Source: Alicyclobacillus sp. (lineage in GTDB: Bacteria > Bacillota > Bacilli > Alicyclobacillales > Alicyclobacillaceae). From it: a stretch of 64,000 nucleotides of DNA. The notes under the pieces were generated by a model. That model searched no databases. It saw only the letters and a program-made list of their open reading frames with translations, and was not told where the DNA came from. The position numbers and the translations under genes were made by a program. The stretch lies in NCBI GenBank assembly GCA_023511295.1, contig JAIMBT010000024.1:1-64000 (forward strand), read 5' to 3'. Positions 14,573 through 24,593 of this stretch are shown here, piece after piece. How positions within the stretch are numbered: the first letter of the stretch is position 1; the number at the start of each line of letters is the position of its first letter.

Positions 14573-16162
14573 TCAGTAGAACCACTGCAAGGTGCCGAGC
14601 GGATGCAACAGGATGGCGGGCACGATGCCAAGCGCAAGGGTCCCAATCACACACAGCGCAATCAGCACGTGCATGACAGGGCTCACCGCGAGGCTGCCGC
14701 CCGAACCACCATCGGCAGCTGACCCTGCCACTCCAGCCTCGCTGCGTGCAGGCCCTTGACCTGGCCCCACCGGAGCCCCGGCAGCAGCCGCCACCTCCGC
14801 CACCGCCCACTCGGCCGCCCCTGTGGGCAGTGGCTGAAACACCTTTCGCAGCCACCCGATGTAATAGTAGAAGGACACCACACTCGTCGCGAACAGCACG
14901 ATGCCGAGCCATAGGGCGTGCATGTGCACCGTGTCCGCGAAGATGTAGAACTTCCCGAGGAAGCCGGCGGTCAGCGGCATCCCCGCGAGCGACAGGACGA
15001 ACACGGACAGCGCCACGGCGAGCCACGGCGACTGCCGGTACAACCCCACCAGGGCATCGGACTCGACGGACTGCTTCGCGCGCTCCACGATGTGCAAGAT
15101 GGCGAAGGCGCCGATGGTCATGAAGGTGTACGCGAACAGGTAAAACGAAATGCTGTCGAACAGCCCGGGCCACTGGTTCATCTGCGAGGAGCCAAACAGT
15201 GCAAACGGGACCAGCGTATACCCCGCCTGCGCGACACTCGAGAAGCCGAGCAGCCGCTTCATGTTGCGTTGCGGCAGCGCGGCGAAGTTCCCGACAATCA
15301 TCGTGATGGCGGCGATGATGCCCGCCCAGTAGAAGAGCGGCCCTGTGGACTGGTTGAAGATGAACACCAACAACCGCAACAACATCCCGAACGCCGCCAC
15401 CTTCGACAGCGTGGCGAGAAACGACGAGATGGCGGTGGGCGCACCGTCGTAGACGTCCGGCGTCCACATGTGGAACGGCACCAGGCTGAGCTTGAAACCC
15501 ATGCCGATGAGCATGAACAGGAAGCCGATCACGGTGATGGCCGGGTACCCACTCAGCATCACCGCGCCTTGGGTACTCAGTTGCAGCACGTTCGTGGTGC
15601 CGGCGAGGCCGTAGATGAACGACATGCCGTAGAGCAGGACGGCGGATCCAATCGCGCCCATCAGGAGGTACTTGATACCGCCCTCGACGGAGCGGATGGA
15701 CCTTTTCCGCACCGCCACCAACACGTAACTTGCGACCGACAAGAGCTCAAGCCCGACGTAGAGTGTGACCAAATCTGTGGCGGTCGCCATCGCCAACGCG
15801 CCGACCACGCCGAACAGGATGAGGTACGTGTGCTCCGCGGGCAGCCGCTCGCGACCGCGGTAGTCGAGCGTGAGCAGCAGGACGAGGAACGCGGAAATCA
15901 GGATGAGAACCGAGAACACCGACGAAAAGCTGTCGAGCATCACGGTGTTCTGAAGCAGCCCCTGATGGCCGGTACCCCAGTTGGCGAAAGCCACCACGAG
16001 CGCGACCAAGACGCCGAGGGCGGACAGGGCAGCCAGCCACCGCCGGTCGCCTCGGCGAAAGACAAACTCCAAGATCATCACCACAAAGCCTGCGACGGCC
16101 ACGACAATCATGGGGCCCATGGTGCTCCAGTACGGCTGATGCAGCATATCCAAGTTTGCCAT
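14573..16162 (-). CDS. nuoN: NADH-quinone oxidoreductase subunit N
   Basis: NuoN is an antiporter-like, proton-pumping membrane subunit of complex I. The 529-aa protein has about 14 hydrophobic segments and typical motifs such as YVGLELLSVASYVLVA, SVEGGIKYLLMGAIGSA and FHMWTPDVYDGAPT, which contain the conserved Glu and Lys of the half-channels. A Gly/Ala-rich loop replaces part of the late region (AAAGAPVGPGQGPARSEAG, near residues 470-490). It is the last gene of the operon and starts 4 bp after nuoM ends. Confidence 0.95.
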   Translation of the reverse strand: MANLDMLHQPYWSTMGPMIVVAVAGFVVMILEFVFRRGDRRWLAALSALGVLVALVVAFANWGTGHQGLLQNTVMLDSFSSVFSVLILISAFLVLLLTLDYRGRERLPAEHTYLILFGVVGALAMATATDLVTLYVGLELLSVASYVLVAVRKRSIRSVEGGIKYLLMGAIGSAVLLYGMSFIYGLAGTTNVLQLSTQGAVMLSGYPAITVIGFLFMLIGMGFKLSLVPFHMWTPDVYDGAPTAISSFLATLSKVAAFGMLLRLLVFIFNQSTGPLFYWAGIIAAITMIVGNFAALPQRNMKRLLGFSSVAQAGYTLVPFALFGSSQMNQWPGLFDSISFYLFAYTFMTIGAFAILHIVERAKQSVESDALVGLYRQSPWLAVALSVFVLSLAGMPLTAGFLGKFYIFADTVHMHALWLGIVLFATSVVSFYYYIGWLRKVFQPLPTGAAEWAVAEVAAAAGAPVGPGQGPARSEAGVAGSAADGGSGGSLAVSPVMHVLIALCVIGTLALGIVPAILLHPLGTLQWFY

Positions 16163-16166
16163 GGCC

Positions 16167-17762
16167 TTACCCCCCTATCCCCAGCAAACCTTGCACGGAC
16201 AGGCCGAAGAGGTGGCCGAGCAGGTTTGGATAGATGCCAATCAACAACACGAACAGCGTCATCAGGACCGTCGGCAGGTACTCGGGCGGCGTCGCGTCGA
16301 GGGACCCGTCCCGCCCGCCCCCGGCCGCAAAGCCAGGGCCACCGTCCACCGCCGTGCGCAGCGGGCCGAAGGTCGTCTTCTGAATGGCGTACAGCAGGTA
16401 CACCGCCGAGAGTATCAGCCCGACGACCCCGACGAACGACAGTGCGGGGAAGCGGTCGAAGCCGCCGATGAACGCCTGAATCTCGCTGATGAATCCGCTC
16501 GTGAGCGGGAGCCCCAGCGAGCCGAGCGCCGCGACCAACAGGAATCCGGAGAGCATGGGCATCCGCTTCGACAGGCCGCCGAGCTGCGCCATGTCCAGAG
16601 TCTGCGTGCGAGACTCAATCGCCCCCGTCAGGTAGAACAACAGCGCGGTGAGGAGTCCGGAAGAGATGATCATGAACATCGCGCCCTGCAACCCCGCCGC
16701 GGTCATCGAGGCGATGCCGAGCAGGACGATTCCCATGTGGCTGATGCTGCCGAAGGCGACCAAGGTCCGCCAATTCTTCTGAGCCCAAGCGGCGAACGCC
16801 CCGTAGAGGATGTTGATGACGCCGAACACGGCGATGAGGGTGCCGTACCGGTGCACCTGGTCCGGCAACATCCCGACGCCAAACCGCAACAGGACGTACG
16901 CCCCTGTCTTCGTGAGCAGCCCGCCAATCAGCATGTTGGTCGGCGTATCGGCGTAGGCGTGCGTCGTCGGCAACCAGGTGTGGAACGGGACAAACGCCTC
17001 CTCGATGAACACCGCCAACAGCAACACCAGGAACAACGCCCCCCGGTAGTAGGCGGGGAACTGCGCCGCCGAGGCGTGGCTGACCGTGCCGAGGAGTTGT
17101 GGGATGGAGAAGGTGATGGCCGTCGGAGAAGCAGATCCGAAGTAGCCTGCCGCCCCGTAGGCGATGCCGACGAGCGCGACCAGCATCGCCACCGTGGCGA
17201 ACCCGCGGTAGATGAGAAACTTCGTCGCCGCGCGGTTGCTGCCCCGCTTGCCGAACAGTTGAATCAGGAAGAAGCTGCTGAACAGGGTCACCTCCAGCGC
17301 CACGAAAAAGGTGAAGATGTCGAGCGCGGAAAACACGCCGAGGATGCCTGCAGCCGCCATCGAGATCCAGAAGAAATACGACCGCGGATGGGCCACCCGC
17401 GGGTCCAACCCATCACCCGCTTCCTCGGCACGGCCACGCGCGCCGAACACAGCGAGGCAGACGACAAACGCCGTCAACGCGGCCAACGGCAGGGACAACC
17501 CGTCAAACCCAAACGCCAAGTTCACCGTCAGGCTCGTGCTCTGCCAGAACGCCGGCAGGGAGAACCAGGTGACGGACGACGCATCCGCGAACAGGGACGG
17601 CGTGCCGGGGAACCCAATCCACGCGGCCAGGACGAGCACCAGCGACACCAGCCCGCCCAAGAGCGCCAACACCTTCGCCGCCGTGAAACGCACCTTTGGC
17701 AGCAGCAAGATCAACAGCGCGGCAATCAATGGCGCCGTCACGACCCAGAACGCGAGGCTCAT
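16167..17762 (-). CDS. nuoM: NADH-quinone oxidoreductase subunit M
   Basis: NuoM is the second antiporter-like pump subunit. The 531-aa product contains FVALEVTLFSSFFLIQLFG (conserved Glu), the FVPFHTWLPTTHAYADTPTN motif near residues 235-255, and GGLSKRMPMLSGFLLVAALGSLGLPLTSGF. The start is the ATG at 17762 (MSLAFWVVTAPL), which overlaps the nuoL stop (ATGA). The longer frame upstream is not coding. Confidence 0.95.
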   Translation of the reverse strand: MSLAFWVVTAPLIAALLILLLPKVRFTAAKVLALLGGLVSLVLVLAAWIGFPGTPSLFADASSVTWFSLPAFWQSTSLTVNLAFGFDGLSLPLAALTAFVVCLAVFGARGRAEEAGDGLDPRVAHPRSYFFWISMAAAGILGVFSALDIFTFFVALEVTLFSSFFLIQLFGKRGSNRAATKFLIYRGFATVAMLVALVGIAYGAAGYFGSASPTAITFSIPQLLGTVSHASAAQFPAYYRGALFLVLLLAVFIEEAFVPFHTWLPTTHAYADTPTNMLIGGLLTKTGAYVLLRFGVGMLPDQVHRYGTLIAVFGVINILYGAFAAWAQKNWRTLVAFGSISHMGIVLLGIASMTAAGLQGAMFMIISSGLLTALLFYLTGAIESRTQTLDMAQLGGLSKRMPMLSGFLLVAALGSLGLPLTSGFISEIQAFIGGFDRFPALSFVGVVGLILSAVYLLYAIQKTTFGPLRTAVDGGPGFAAGGGRDGSLDATPPEYLPTVLMTLFVLLIGIYPNLLGHLFGLSVQGLLGIGG

Positions 17763-19696
17763 CCGAACACACCCCCAATCCGGAACACGGCGATGGCGAC
17801 GAATACCAACAGGCCGACCGTCGCCCACGCGGAGTACGTTTGAATCTGGCCGGTCTGGGAGAACCGGAGCAGCCGGCCTCCGACCGACCCCAGCCGGCCG
17901 AGCAGTTGTACCAAGCCGTCCAGCACGTACACGTCAAACCAGCGCACCAGCGCCGCAAGGCGCTTGCCCCCACCGACGAAGAACCACTCGTACGCTTCGT
18001 CCACGAAGAACTTGTGGAACGACACCTGGTACGGGAGGCTGAACATCCGAGCCGCGCGCTCTGCTCCCTTGCCCGGTCGCCAGTAGAACAAAGCGGCAAC
18101 CAGGATGCCGAACAGGCCCACCGCGACGCTCACGGCCATCAGGCCGATGTTCTCCGGGTACGTCTGGCCGATTGTCGCGACGACATCCGTTCCTGCCGCG
18201 CTGTGCGGAGCTGCGTAGTCGGCGAACAGGTACCGCTCGAGCCCATGATGGTTCAGCGGCGTGTTGAAGAAACCAGCCAGCGTGGCGAACGCGGCCAGAA
18301 TCACGAGCGGAACCGCCATCACCCAGCCGCCTTCGTGCGCGTGCTCGTACTTCGCTTCGTCGCGCGGCTGTCCGGTGAAGGCGAGGAAGAACACGCGGAA
18401 GATGTAGAAGGCGGTGCAGAACGCCGCCAGCAGCCCGAACGCGTACAGGACCGGGTGACCGCTCGCGAGGGTCGCGCCCAGGATGTCGTCCTTCGACCAG
18501 AACCCGGCGAAGGGGACGATGCCCGCCAAGGCCAGCGCACCGGCCAGGAAGGTGTACGTGGTCAGCGGCATCTTCCTGCGCAGACCCCCCATCTCAAACA
18601 GGTCCTGCGTGTCCAAGGCATGGATGACCGAACCCGCCGCCAAGAACAGCAACGCCTTGAAGAAGGCGTGGGTCATCAAGTGAAACACGCCGTACGCGTA
18701 CGCACCCACACCGAGCGCCATCATCATGTAGCCGAGCTGCGAGACAGTGGAGTACGCAATCACTCGCTTGATGTCCCGCTGTGTCAACGCAATCAACGAG
18801 GCCAGCAAGGCGGTGATGCCGCCAATCCAGGCCACCGTGTGCAGCGCCGCAGGAGCCGAGACGAAGAGCGGGTAGGCGCGCGCCACCAAGTACACGCCCG
18901 CCGCCACCATCGTCGCCGCGTGGATGAGGGCGGACACCGGCGTCGGGCCCTCCATCGCGTCCGGCAACCAAATGTGCAGCGGGAACTGCGCCGACTTCCC
19001 AACCGCGCCCATGAAAATGAGCAGAGCGGCAACCGTGGCCACCGTCCCGCTGCTCATGCCGTGAAAGCTGAGCGTCCCGGCCGTCGCGGCGGAGAAGATG
19101 GTCGAGTAATCGAACGATCCGCTCGCCAAAAACAGCAAGATGATGCCTGCGAACATGCCCGTATCGCCGATGCGCGTGACGATGAACGACTTCTTCGCCG
19201 CCAGCGCAGCCTCCGGCTTGAAGTACCAGAAACCGACCAGGAGGTACGAGCACAGGCCGACCATTTCCCAGAAAATGTAGAGCTGAAGGAGATTGGGTGA
19301 CAGCACCAAGGCGAGCATGGAGAACACGAACAAGTTGAGGTACTGGTAGAATACCGGAAACCGCTCGTCGCGGTGCATGTACCCCTTCGAGAAGAGCAGC
19401 ACCAACGCGCTGACCAAGGTCACGATGACGAGCATCAGTGCGTTCAAATGCGTCACTTGGAAGCCGACATCGAAGTTGCGGCTGCCCACGGTGAGCCAGT
19501 GAAAGACGTACGTGTCGTTGCCGTTCGGGTGGCTCCCCACCGCCTGGAACACGAACAGACTGATGACAAACGAGATGGCCGTCAGGACCACGGACACACC
19601 GGCCACGATACCCTCCGGCGCCTTCCTGCCGAGAAACAGCAGGAACACGTACGCCACCAGCGGCAGGAGTGGAACCAGCCATGCGTACTGAACCAT
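17759..19696 (-). CDS. nuoL: NADH-quinone oxidoreductase subunit L
   Basis: NuoL is the distal antiporter-like subunit with the long lateral amphipathic helix. The 645-aa protein holds WEMVGLCSYLLVGFW (conserved Glu), MGAVGKSAQFPLHIWLPDAM near residue 225 and IALTQRDIKRVIAYSTVSQLGYM near 300. The C-terminal part (FFVDEAYEWFFVGGGKRLA) forms the lateral helix and anchor. The ATG at 19696 is preceded by GAGGGAG. It overlaps nuoM by 4 bp and follows nuoK by 23 bp. Confidence 0.95.
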   Translation of the reverse strand: MVQYAWLVPLLPLVAYVFLLFLGRKAPEGIVAGVSVVLTAISFVISLFVFQAVGSHPNGNDTYVFHWLTVGSRNFDVGFQVTHLNALMLVIVTLVSALVLLFSKGYMHRDERFPVFYQYLNLFVFSMLALVLSPNLLQLYIFWEMVGLCSYLLVGFWYFKPEAALAAKKSFIVTRIGDTGMFAGIILLFLASGSFDYSTIFSAATAGTLSFHGMSSGTVATVAALLIFMGAVGKSAQFPLHIWLPDAMEGPTPVSALIHAATMVAAGVYLVARAYPLFVSAPAALHTVAWIGGITALLASLIALTQRDIKRVIAYSTVSQLGYMMMALGVGAYAYGVFHLMTHAFFKALLFLAAGSVIHALDTQDLFEMGGLRRKMPLTTYTFLAGALALAGIVPFAGFWSKDDILGATLASGHPVLYAFGLLAAFCTAFYIFRVFFLAFTGQPRDEAKYEHAHEGGWVMAVPLVILAAFATLAGFFNTPLNHHGLERYLFADYAAPHSAAGTDVVATIGQTYPENIGLMAVSVAVGLFGILVAALFYWRPGKGAERAARMFSLPYQVSFHKFFVDEAYEWFFVGGGKRLAALVRWFDVYVLDGLVQLLGRLGSVGGRLLRFSQTGQIQTYSAWATVGLLVFVAIAVFRIGGVFG

Positions 19697-19719
19697 AAAC
19701 TCCCTCCTCTGAGGTTGTC

Positions 19720-20046
19720 CTACCACTTGTGGACGTTCAGGTCCTGAACCTCGCTGGTCCGCCGCAGGCGGAACACCGCAATCAAGAGCGCCAGGCCGAC
19801 GGCAATCTCTGCCGCGGCCACCGTGATGGTGAACAGAGAGAACACCTGCCCAGAGAGACTCGGTGCAACCCCGAGCCGGGAGAACGTCACCAGGTTGATG
19901 TTCGCCGCGTTCAGCATCAGTTCAATCGACACCAGGACGATGATGAGGTTTCGCTTCGTCAGCGCCCCGTACAGGCCGATGCAGAACAGCAGGACGCCGA
20001 GTGCGAGGAGAGATCCCGTCGGGATAGGAAAATTCGCAGGTGCCAT
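19720..20046 (-). CDS. nuoK: NADH-quinone oxidoreductase subunit K
   Basis: NuoK is a small three-helix membrane subunit in the proton path of complex I. At 108 aa it contains the conserved glutamates in [18 protein letters not shown] and [18 protein letters not shown]. It starts 1 bp after the nuoJ stop and is followed by nuoL. Confidence 0.95.
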   Translation of the reverse strand: MAPANFPIPTGSLLALGVLLFCIGLYGALTKRNLIIVLVSIELMLNAANINLVTFSRLGVAPSLSGQVFSLFTITVAAAEIAVGLALLIAVFRLRRTSEVQDLNVHKW

Positions 20047-20047
20047 G

Positions 20048-20569
20048 TCACTCGTCCTCCTTTCGATCCTGCGCCAAGATCACCGCACCGACCAGCGCGA
20101 CAATCAACAGGACGGATACCAGTTCAAACGGGATGGTGTACTGTTTGAACAGCATCAGCCCGATGACAATCGGGTTGGTGTTGCCGCCGTTGATGTCCGT
20201 GGTCGCACCGCCCCCTGGCCAGTTCGTGCTGCGCACAGCCAACAGCAGAACGACGGCCAAAAGCACACAGCCGACTGCGCTCGCGACGTTCTTCAAGTTC
20301 CAGGAGAGCGGCGGTTCGGCCGCCTCGTGGTTGGTCAGCATGATGGCGAACATGATGAGAATCGTGATGGCGCCGGCGTAGATGAGGATCTGCGCCACCC
20401 CGACGAAGTCCGCCCCGAGCAGGAAGTACACCGCGGCGCAGCCGACAAACACGCCGCCGATGGTCAACGCCATGTAGATCACCTTGCGAAACGAGAGCAT
20501 CAACACCGCGCAGCACAGCGTGAGCAGGGCAATCACGTAGAAGATGACGAGCGGCCAGCTGATGCTCAC
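20048..20569 (-). CDS. nuoJ: NADH-quinone oxidoreductase subunit J
   Basis: NuoJ is a five-helix membrane subunit. The 173-aa product contains the family core [24 protein letters not shown] near residues 50-75 and ends in a short charged tail (QDRKEDE). It overlaps nuoI by 4 bp, indicating translational coupling. Confidence 0.93.
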   Translation of the reverse strand: MSISWPLVIFYVIALLTLCCAVLMLSFRKVIYMALTIGGVFVGCAAVYFLLGADFVGVAQILIYAGAITILIMFAIMLTNHEAAEPPLSWNLKNVASAVGCVLLAVVLLLAVRSTNWPGGGATTDINGGNTNPIVIGLMLFKQYTIPFELVSVLLIVALVGAVILAQDRKEDE

Positions 20570-21033
20570 TGCGGTTCACCTGCCGTTTCCGTCGCCTCGT
20601 TGCCCTCCGCGTCCTTTTGAAAGCGCTCCGGGTGGTTGCGCTCGTACCGCAGTTCGTTGTCGTGCAGCCAGTGCATGTCGAGGTACAGGTTGTCGCGGCT
20701 GTACTGCGCCATCTCAAACGTGTCCGACATCAGGATGGCTTCCGTCGGACAGACCTCGGTGCAAAGGTCACAGAGGATACACGTGTCGAAGTTGATGTCG
20801 AACGTGTCCAGCCGAATCTTCTTGTCTTCCCCGCGCGTCCCCGACAGCGAGATGCAGTCCGTCGGGCAGATGCGCGCACACTGGTTGCAGACGATGCACT
20901 CGTCGACGAGCAGCCTGTGCACGCCGCGGAACCGTTCCGGCCACTCCGGACGGACGTCCGGGTACTGCAAGGTCACCTTGTGCTTTGGCAGTTCGCGCAG
21001 TGTGACGCCGAGCCCCTTCAGGAACCCAAACAT
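20566..21033 (-). CDS. nuoI: NADH-quinone oxidoreductase subunit I (2x[4Fe-4S])
   Basis: NuoI is the peripheral-arm ferredoxin-like subunit carrying clusters N6a and N6b. Both four-cysteine motifs are present (CNQCARICPTDC near residue 48 and CILCDLCTEVCP near residue 91). The length of 155 aa is normal. It is separated from nuoH by 96 bp, the widest gap in the operon. Confidence 0.95.
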   Translation of the reverse strand: MFGFLKGLGVTLRELPKHKVTLQYPDVRPEWPERFRGVHRLLVDECIVCNQCARICPTDCISLSGTRGEDKKIRLDTFDINFDTCILCDLCTEVCPTEAILMSDTFEMAQYSRDNLYLDMHWLHDNELRYERNHPERFQKDAEGNEATETAGEPQ

Positions 21034-21129
21034 GCTGTCCTCACCTCAATTCGCATCGGCACTGGCGACATTCCCGCAGCCTTGCCGCGGCCAGTCCGTT
21101 GGTTTCGCCTGGTACGACCACCGCCCAAC

Positions 21130-22116
21130 TCAAACCACCGCCTTCAGCACAGCCGTAATCACCAAGTTGAAGAGGGCAAGCGGCAAGAGGACCTTCCAAC
21201 TGAAGGTCATCAACTGGTCGACCCGCATGCGCGGCATCGTCGCCTGAATCCAGAACTGGATGCTGATGTACAGGAAGACCTTGAGCGCAAACCACAGCCA
21301 GCCCGGCAGGAACGGCCCGCTCCAGCCGCCGAGGAACAAGGTCGCAAACAAGCCGGCCATGGCAAACAGGTACACGTACTCGGTGAGCATGAAGAACGCA
21401 AACCGAAAGCCGGTGTACTCCGTGTGGTAGCCAGCCACCAACTCCGACTCCGCTTCCGGAAGGTCGAATGGCGTGCGGTTCAGCTCGGCCGTCGAAGCAA
21501 TCATGAACACGATGAAGCCCAAGATTTGCGGAATGAAGTACCAGATGCTCCGGCTCTGTGCAATCACGATGTCGTTCAGGTTGATGGATCCCGCCATCAG
21601 CACGACGCCGACCACCGACATCCCGAGCGGGATCTCGTAGCTCAACATCTGCGCCGCCGACCGCATCCCCCCAATCAGCGCGTACTTGTTGTTCGACGCC
21701 CAGCCGCCGAGCATCACGCCGTGGATGGTGATGGCGGACAGGGCGAGGTAGAACAGCGCGCCGATGGAAACGTTCGCCGTGAAGACGTGGTGCTGGGACA
21801 TCGGAATGACGGCCAATACCGTGAACGCCGGGACAAACGCGAGAATGGGCGCAATCAAGAACAGGACCCGGTCCGCTTTGCTCGGAATCACGTCCTCTTT
21901 GATGAGCAACTTGAGCACGTCGGCTGCGGTCTGAAACAACCCAAACGGACCGACGCGATTCGGCCCGATGCGCAGCTGAATCCATCCAATCAACTTGCGC
22001 TGCCAGTAGATGGAGTACATCACAACCAGCAGCGTGAGCAGCAGGATGACGACGGCGCCAATCACCATGCCGAGGAACGACAGTCCGCTGATGGGGTGGG
22101 TGGCCCAGTTCCACAT
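21130..22116 (-). CDS. nuoH: NADH-quinone oxidoreductase subunit H
   Basis: NuoH is the membrane subunit that forms the quinone entry site with NuoB and NuoD. It has eight predicted helices in 328 aa. The signatures RIGPNRVGPFGLFQTAAD and TAELNRTPFDLPEAESELV, with the conserved acidic cluster, are intact. Its ATG overlaps the nuoD stop by 1 bp (TGATG). Confidence 0.95.
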   Translation of the reverse strand: MWNWATHPISGLSFLGMVIGAVVILLLTLLVVMYSIYWQRKLIGWIQLRIGPNRVGPFGLFQTAADVLKLLIKEDVIPSKADRVLFLIAPILAFVPAFTVLAVIPMSQHHVFTANVSIGALFYLALSAITIHGVMLGGWASNNKYALIGGMRSAAQMLSYEIPLGMSVVGVVLMAGSINLNDIVIAQSRSIWYFIPQILGFIVFMIASTAELNRTPFDLPEAESELVAGYHTEYTGFRFAFFMLTEYVYLFAMAGLFATLFLGGWSGPFLPGWLWFALKVFLYISIQFWIQATMPRMRVDQLMTFSWKVLLPLALFNLVITAVLKAVV

Positions 22117-23237
22117 CAGGCGTCCACCTCCCCGAGGACGATGTCGACGGCGCCGAGGATAGCAATCAGATCTGCCATGTTGCGGCCCCGCAGCAGGTCT
22201 GGCAGCAGTTGCAGGTTGACGAACGACGGCTTGCGGATTTTCAAGCGGTACGGTTTGTCCTTGCCGTCGCTCACGATATAGAAGCCGAGTTCTCCTCTCG
22301 CCCCTTCAATCCCGCTGTAGTACTCCCCGGCCGGAACCCGGATGATCTTCGGCACCTTGCCGAGGGTCGGCCCGTCCGGGATACCGTCGAGGGCCTGTTC
22401 GACAATGCGCAGCGACTGTTTCATCTCGAGCAGGTGAAGGTAGTACCGGTCGTAACAGTCGCCGTGCTCCCCGACCGGCACGTCGAACTCGAAGCGGTCG
22501 TAGATGCTGTACGGCCGATTCTTGCGGAGATCCCAGCGAAAGCCGGTGCTCCGCAGGTTGATGCCGCTCATGCCGAAGGCGAGGGCGGTCTCCGTATCGA
22601 AGACGCCGATGCCGCGAACGCGTCGCAGGAAGATCTCGTTTCCGGTGATGAGGTCGTCGTACATCTGAATCCGCTCGTACATGAACGGGATAAACGCGCG
22701 CACCTTGTCGAGCCAACCGGGCGGTGCGTCGTACTTGACGCCGCCGACGCGGACATAGTTGTAGGTCAGGCGAGCCCCGCAGATCTCGTTGAACAGCTGC
22801 ACAATCCGCTCCCGCTCCTGGAACACGTAGAGGAAGGGGCTCATGGCACCGAGATCAAGCAGGTAGGTCCCGATGAACAGCAGGTGCGAGGCAATCCGCT
22901 GCAGCTCCATGACAATCACGCGGAGGTACTCCGCGCGTTCGGGGACCTCCAGGCCCAACGCCTCCTCCACGGTGTGGCAGAGGGCGTAGTTGTTCAGCAT
23001 CGACGCGAGGTAGTCGAGGCGGTCGGTGTACGGGATGATTTGGTTGTACTGCAGGTCCTCGGCGAGCTTCTCCGTGCCGCGGTGCAGGTACCCGATGACG
23101 GGCTCGGCGTCCAGCACCGTCTCGCCGCTGATCTTGACGACCAGCCGGAACACCCCGTGCGTACTCGGGTGTTGCGGTCCGACGTTGAGCAGCATCTCCT
23201 CTGTGCGGATGGGCTGCTGCTGGTCAGTCAGTGCCAT
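22116..23237 (-). CDS. nuoD: NADH-quinone oxidoreductase subunit D
   Basis: NuoD is the 49-kDa-type subunit lining the quinone pocket. QHPSTHGVFRLV near residue 20 holds the quinone-binding His, and MELQRIASHLLFIGTYLLDLGA and GARLTYNYVRVGG follow. The ATG at 23237 with AAAGGAGG upstream gives 373 aa. The longer upstream frame is a shadow of nuoC, with which the gene overlaps by 14 bp. NuoC and NuoD are separate proteins here, not fused. Confidence 0.95.
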   Translation of the reverse strand: MALTDQQQPIRTEEMLLNVGPQHPSTHGVFRLVVKISGETVLDAEPVIGYLHRGTEKLAEDLQYNQIIPYTDRLDYLASMLNNYALCHTVEEALGLEVPERAEYLRVIVMELQRIASHLLFIGTYLLDLGAMSPFLYVFQERERIVQLFNEICGARLTYNYVRVGGVKYDAPPGWLDKVRAFIPFMYERIQMYDDLITGNEIFLRRVRGIGVFDTETALAFGMSGINLRSTGFRWDLRKNRPYSIYDRFEFDVPVGEHGDCYDRYYLHLLEMKQSLRIVEQALDGIPDGPTLGKVPKIIRVPAGEYYSGIEGARGELGFYIVSDGKDKPYRLKIRKPSFVNLQLLPDLLRGRNMADLIAILGAVDIVLGEVDA

Positions 23238-24054
23238 CGGTATCCTCCTTTGCTGCCCAGACGTTGTAGTCCTTGCGGAGCGGATGGCCCTCAAACCCGT
23301 CCCACATCATGATGCGCCGCAGGTCCGGATGTCCCGTGAAGGTGACGCCGAGCAGGTCGTAGATCTCGCGCTCCTCCCAGTTCACGCCGGGGTGAACGGA
23401 GACCAAGGACGGAATCTCCGCGTTCTCACGCGGTGTCCGGGTCTTCAGACAGACGAAGTGCCCGAGCGCCGTCGACTGAATGTACACCACCACTTCGATG
23501 TAGTTTGGATAGTCTGTCCCGGCCATCAGTTCGAGGTAGTTGAGCTTCCAGTCGTCGTGGCGCTTGAGCAGGTCCACCGTTTCAACCCAGGACTCCCGCC
23601 GCACCCGCACCATCGGCGTGTGGTGGGCCGCCCCCACCTCTTCGACGGCCTCCTGCCCGAGACTGGCCGCAATCACGTCGCGAATCTGTTCCGCCACCGC
23701 CTTGGCGGCCTCCACCCGTGGGTCCGGCGGTGGCGGCGCTTTCTTGGCCGGCGCTGGGCGGGCGGCCGCTGCAGCAGCGGGTTTCGTCCCGGCCGAGGGC
23801 GCAGGCTTCGCGGCGGCCGCTGGCTTGGCTTCCTCCGCTGACTTCTCCTGCGCCGGCGTTGCGGCGGCCGGTTTTCCGTCCGCAGGCTTCTCGTCCGCCG
23901 CAGGCTTCTCGTCCGCCGCAGGCTTCTCGTCCGCCGCAGGCTTCTCGTCGGCCACCGCTTTCGCCTCAGCGTCGGCTTTCTCGCCACTCGGCGGCGCGGA
24001 GGCCGAGGACGGCACCGCCGATGCATTCGGCCGATCTTGGGTCTCCTTGCTCAT
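23224..24054 (-). CDS. nuoC: NADH-quinone oxidoreductase subunit C with repeat extension
   Basis: NuoC is the 30-kDa-type peripheral subunit. The C-terminal half carries the family signature [27 protein letters not shown] and ends with [10 protein letters not shown]. The first 115 or so residues are a low-complexity Ala/Pro/Lys/Glu extension that includes four copies of ADEKPA. Long charged N-terminal extensions of NuoC are known in Bacilli. The start at 24054 overlaps the nuoB stop (ATGA), giving 276 aa. The longer open frame reads through nuoB. Confidence 0.92.
   Translation of the reverse strand: MSKETQDRPNASAVPSSASAPPSGEKADAEAKAVADEKPAADEKPAADEKPAADEKPADGKPAAATPAQEKSAEEAKPAAAAKPAPSAGTKPAAAAAARPAPAKKAPPPPDPRVEAAKAVAEQIRDVIAASLGQEAVEEVGAAHHTPMVRVRRESWVETVDLLKRHDDWKLNYLELMAGTDYPNYIEVVVYIQSTALGHFVCLKTRTPRENAEIPSLVSVHPGVNWEEREIYDLLGVTFTGHPDLRRIMMWDGFEGHPLRKDYNVWAAKEDTDGTD
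23877..23953. repeat. 18-bp minisatellite inside nuoC
   Basis: On the plus strand about four tandem copies of TCCGCCGCAGGCTTCTCG encode the ADEKPA repeats of the NuoC extension. The unit is a multiple of three, so copy-number change would keep the frame. Confidence 0.85.
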
Positions 24055-24593
24055 GCCTGCACCTTCCTTCCCCGGGCCTCCATGCGGATCTTCTCCTGCA
24101 GGAGGTTCAAACCGTAGATGAGGGCAGGCGGGGACGGCGGGCAACCGGGAATGTAGACGTCGACGGGCACCACCTGGTCCACCCCCTTGAGGACGGAGTA
24201 ACTGTTCAGGTAGGGTCCGCCGGCTGTCGCGCAGACGCCCATCGCGACAACCCACTTCGGCTCGGCCATCTGGTCGTACAGGCGACGCAGCAAGGGTGCC
24301 ATCTTTTTGGTCACCGTGCCCGCCACAATCATCACGTCAGACTGTCGCGGGGAGGCGCGGAAGATGATGCCGAAGCGGTCGAGGTCGTAGTGGGAGGCAC
24401 CGGTTCCCATCATCTCAATCGCGCAACAGGCCAGGCCGAACGTCATCGGCCACAGGCTGTTGCTGCGCGCCCACGCCTTCAGGTTCTCGAGCGGCTGCAC
24501 CAAGGCACTGCGGCGAAGCAGCGCGTTTTCCTCCGGGCTGAACCCCTCATACTCGATGACGGGCAACTGCCGGCCTGCGGGTGTCAGTTCCAT
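24051..24593 (-). CDS. nuoB: NADH-quinone oxidoreductase subunit B
   Basis: NuoB carries the terminal [4Fe-4S] cluster N2 that reduces quinone. The cysteine ligands are visible as [21 protein letters not shown] and [12 protein letters not shown]. The length of 180 aa is normal. It overlaps nuoA by 10 bp and nuoC by 4 bp. Confidence 0.95.
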   Translation of the reverse strand: MELTPAGRQLPVIEYEGFSPEENALLRRSALVQPLENLKAWARSNSLWPMTFGLACCAIEMMGTGASHYDLDRFGIIFRASPRQSDVMIVAGTVTKKMAPLLRRLYDQMAEPKWVVAMGVCATAGGPYLNSYSVLKGVDQVVPVDVYIPGCPPSPPALIYGLNLLQEKIRMEARGRKVQA

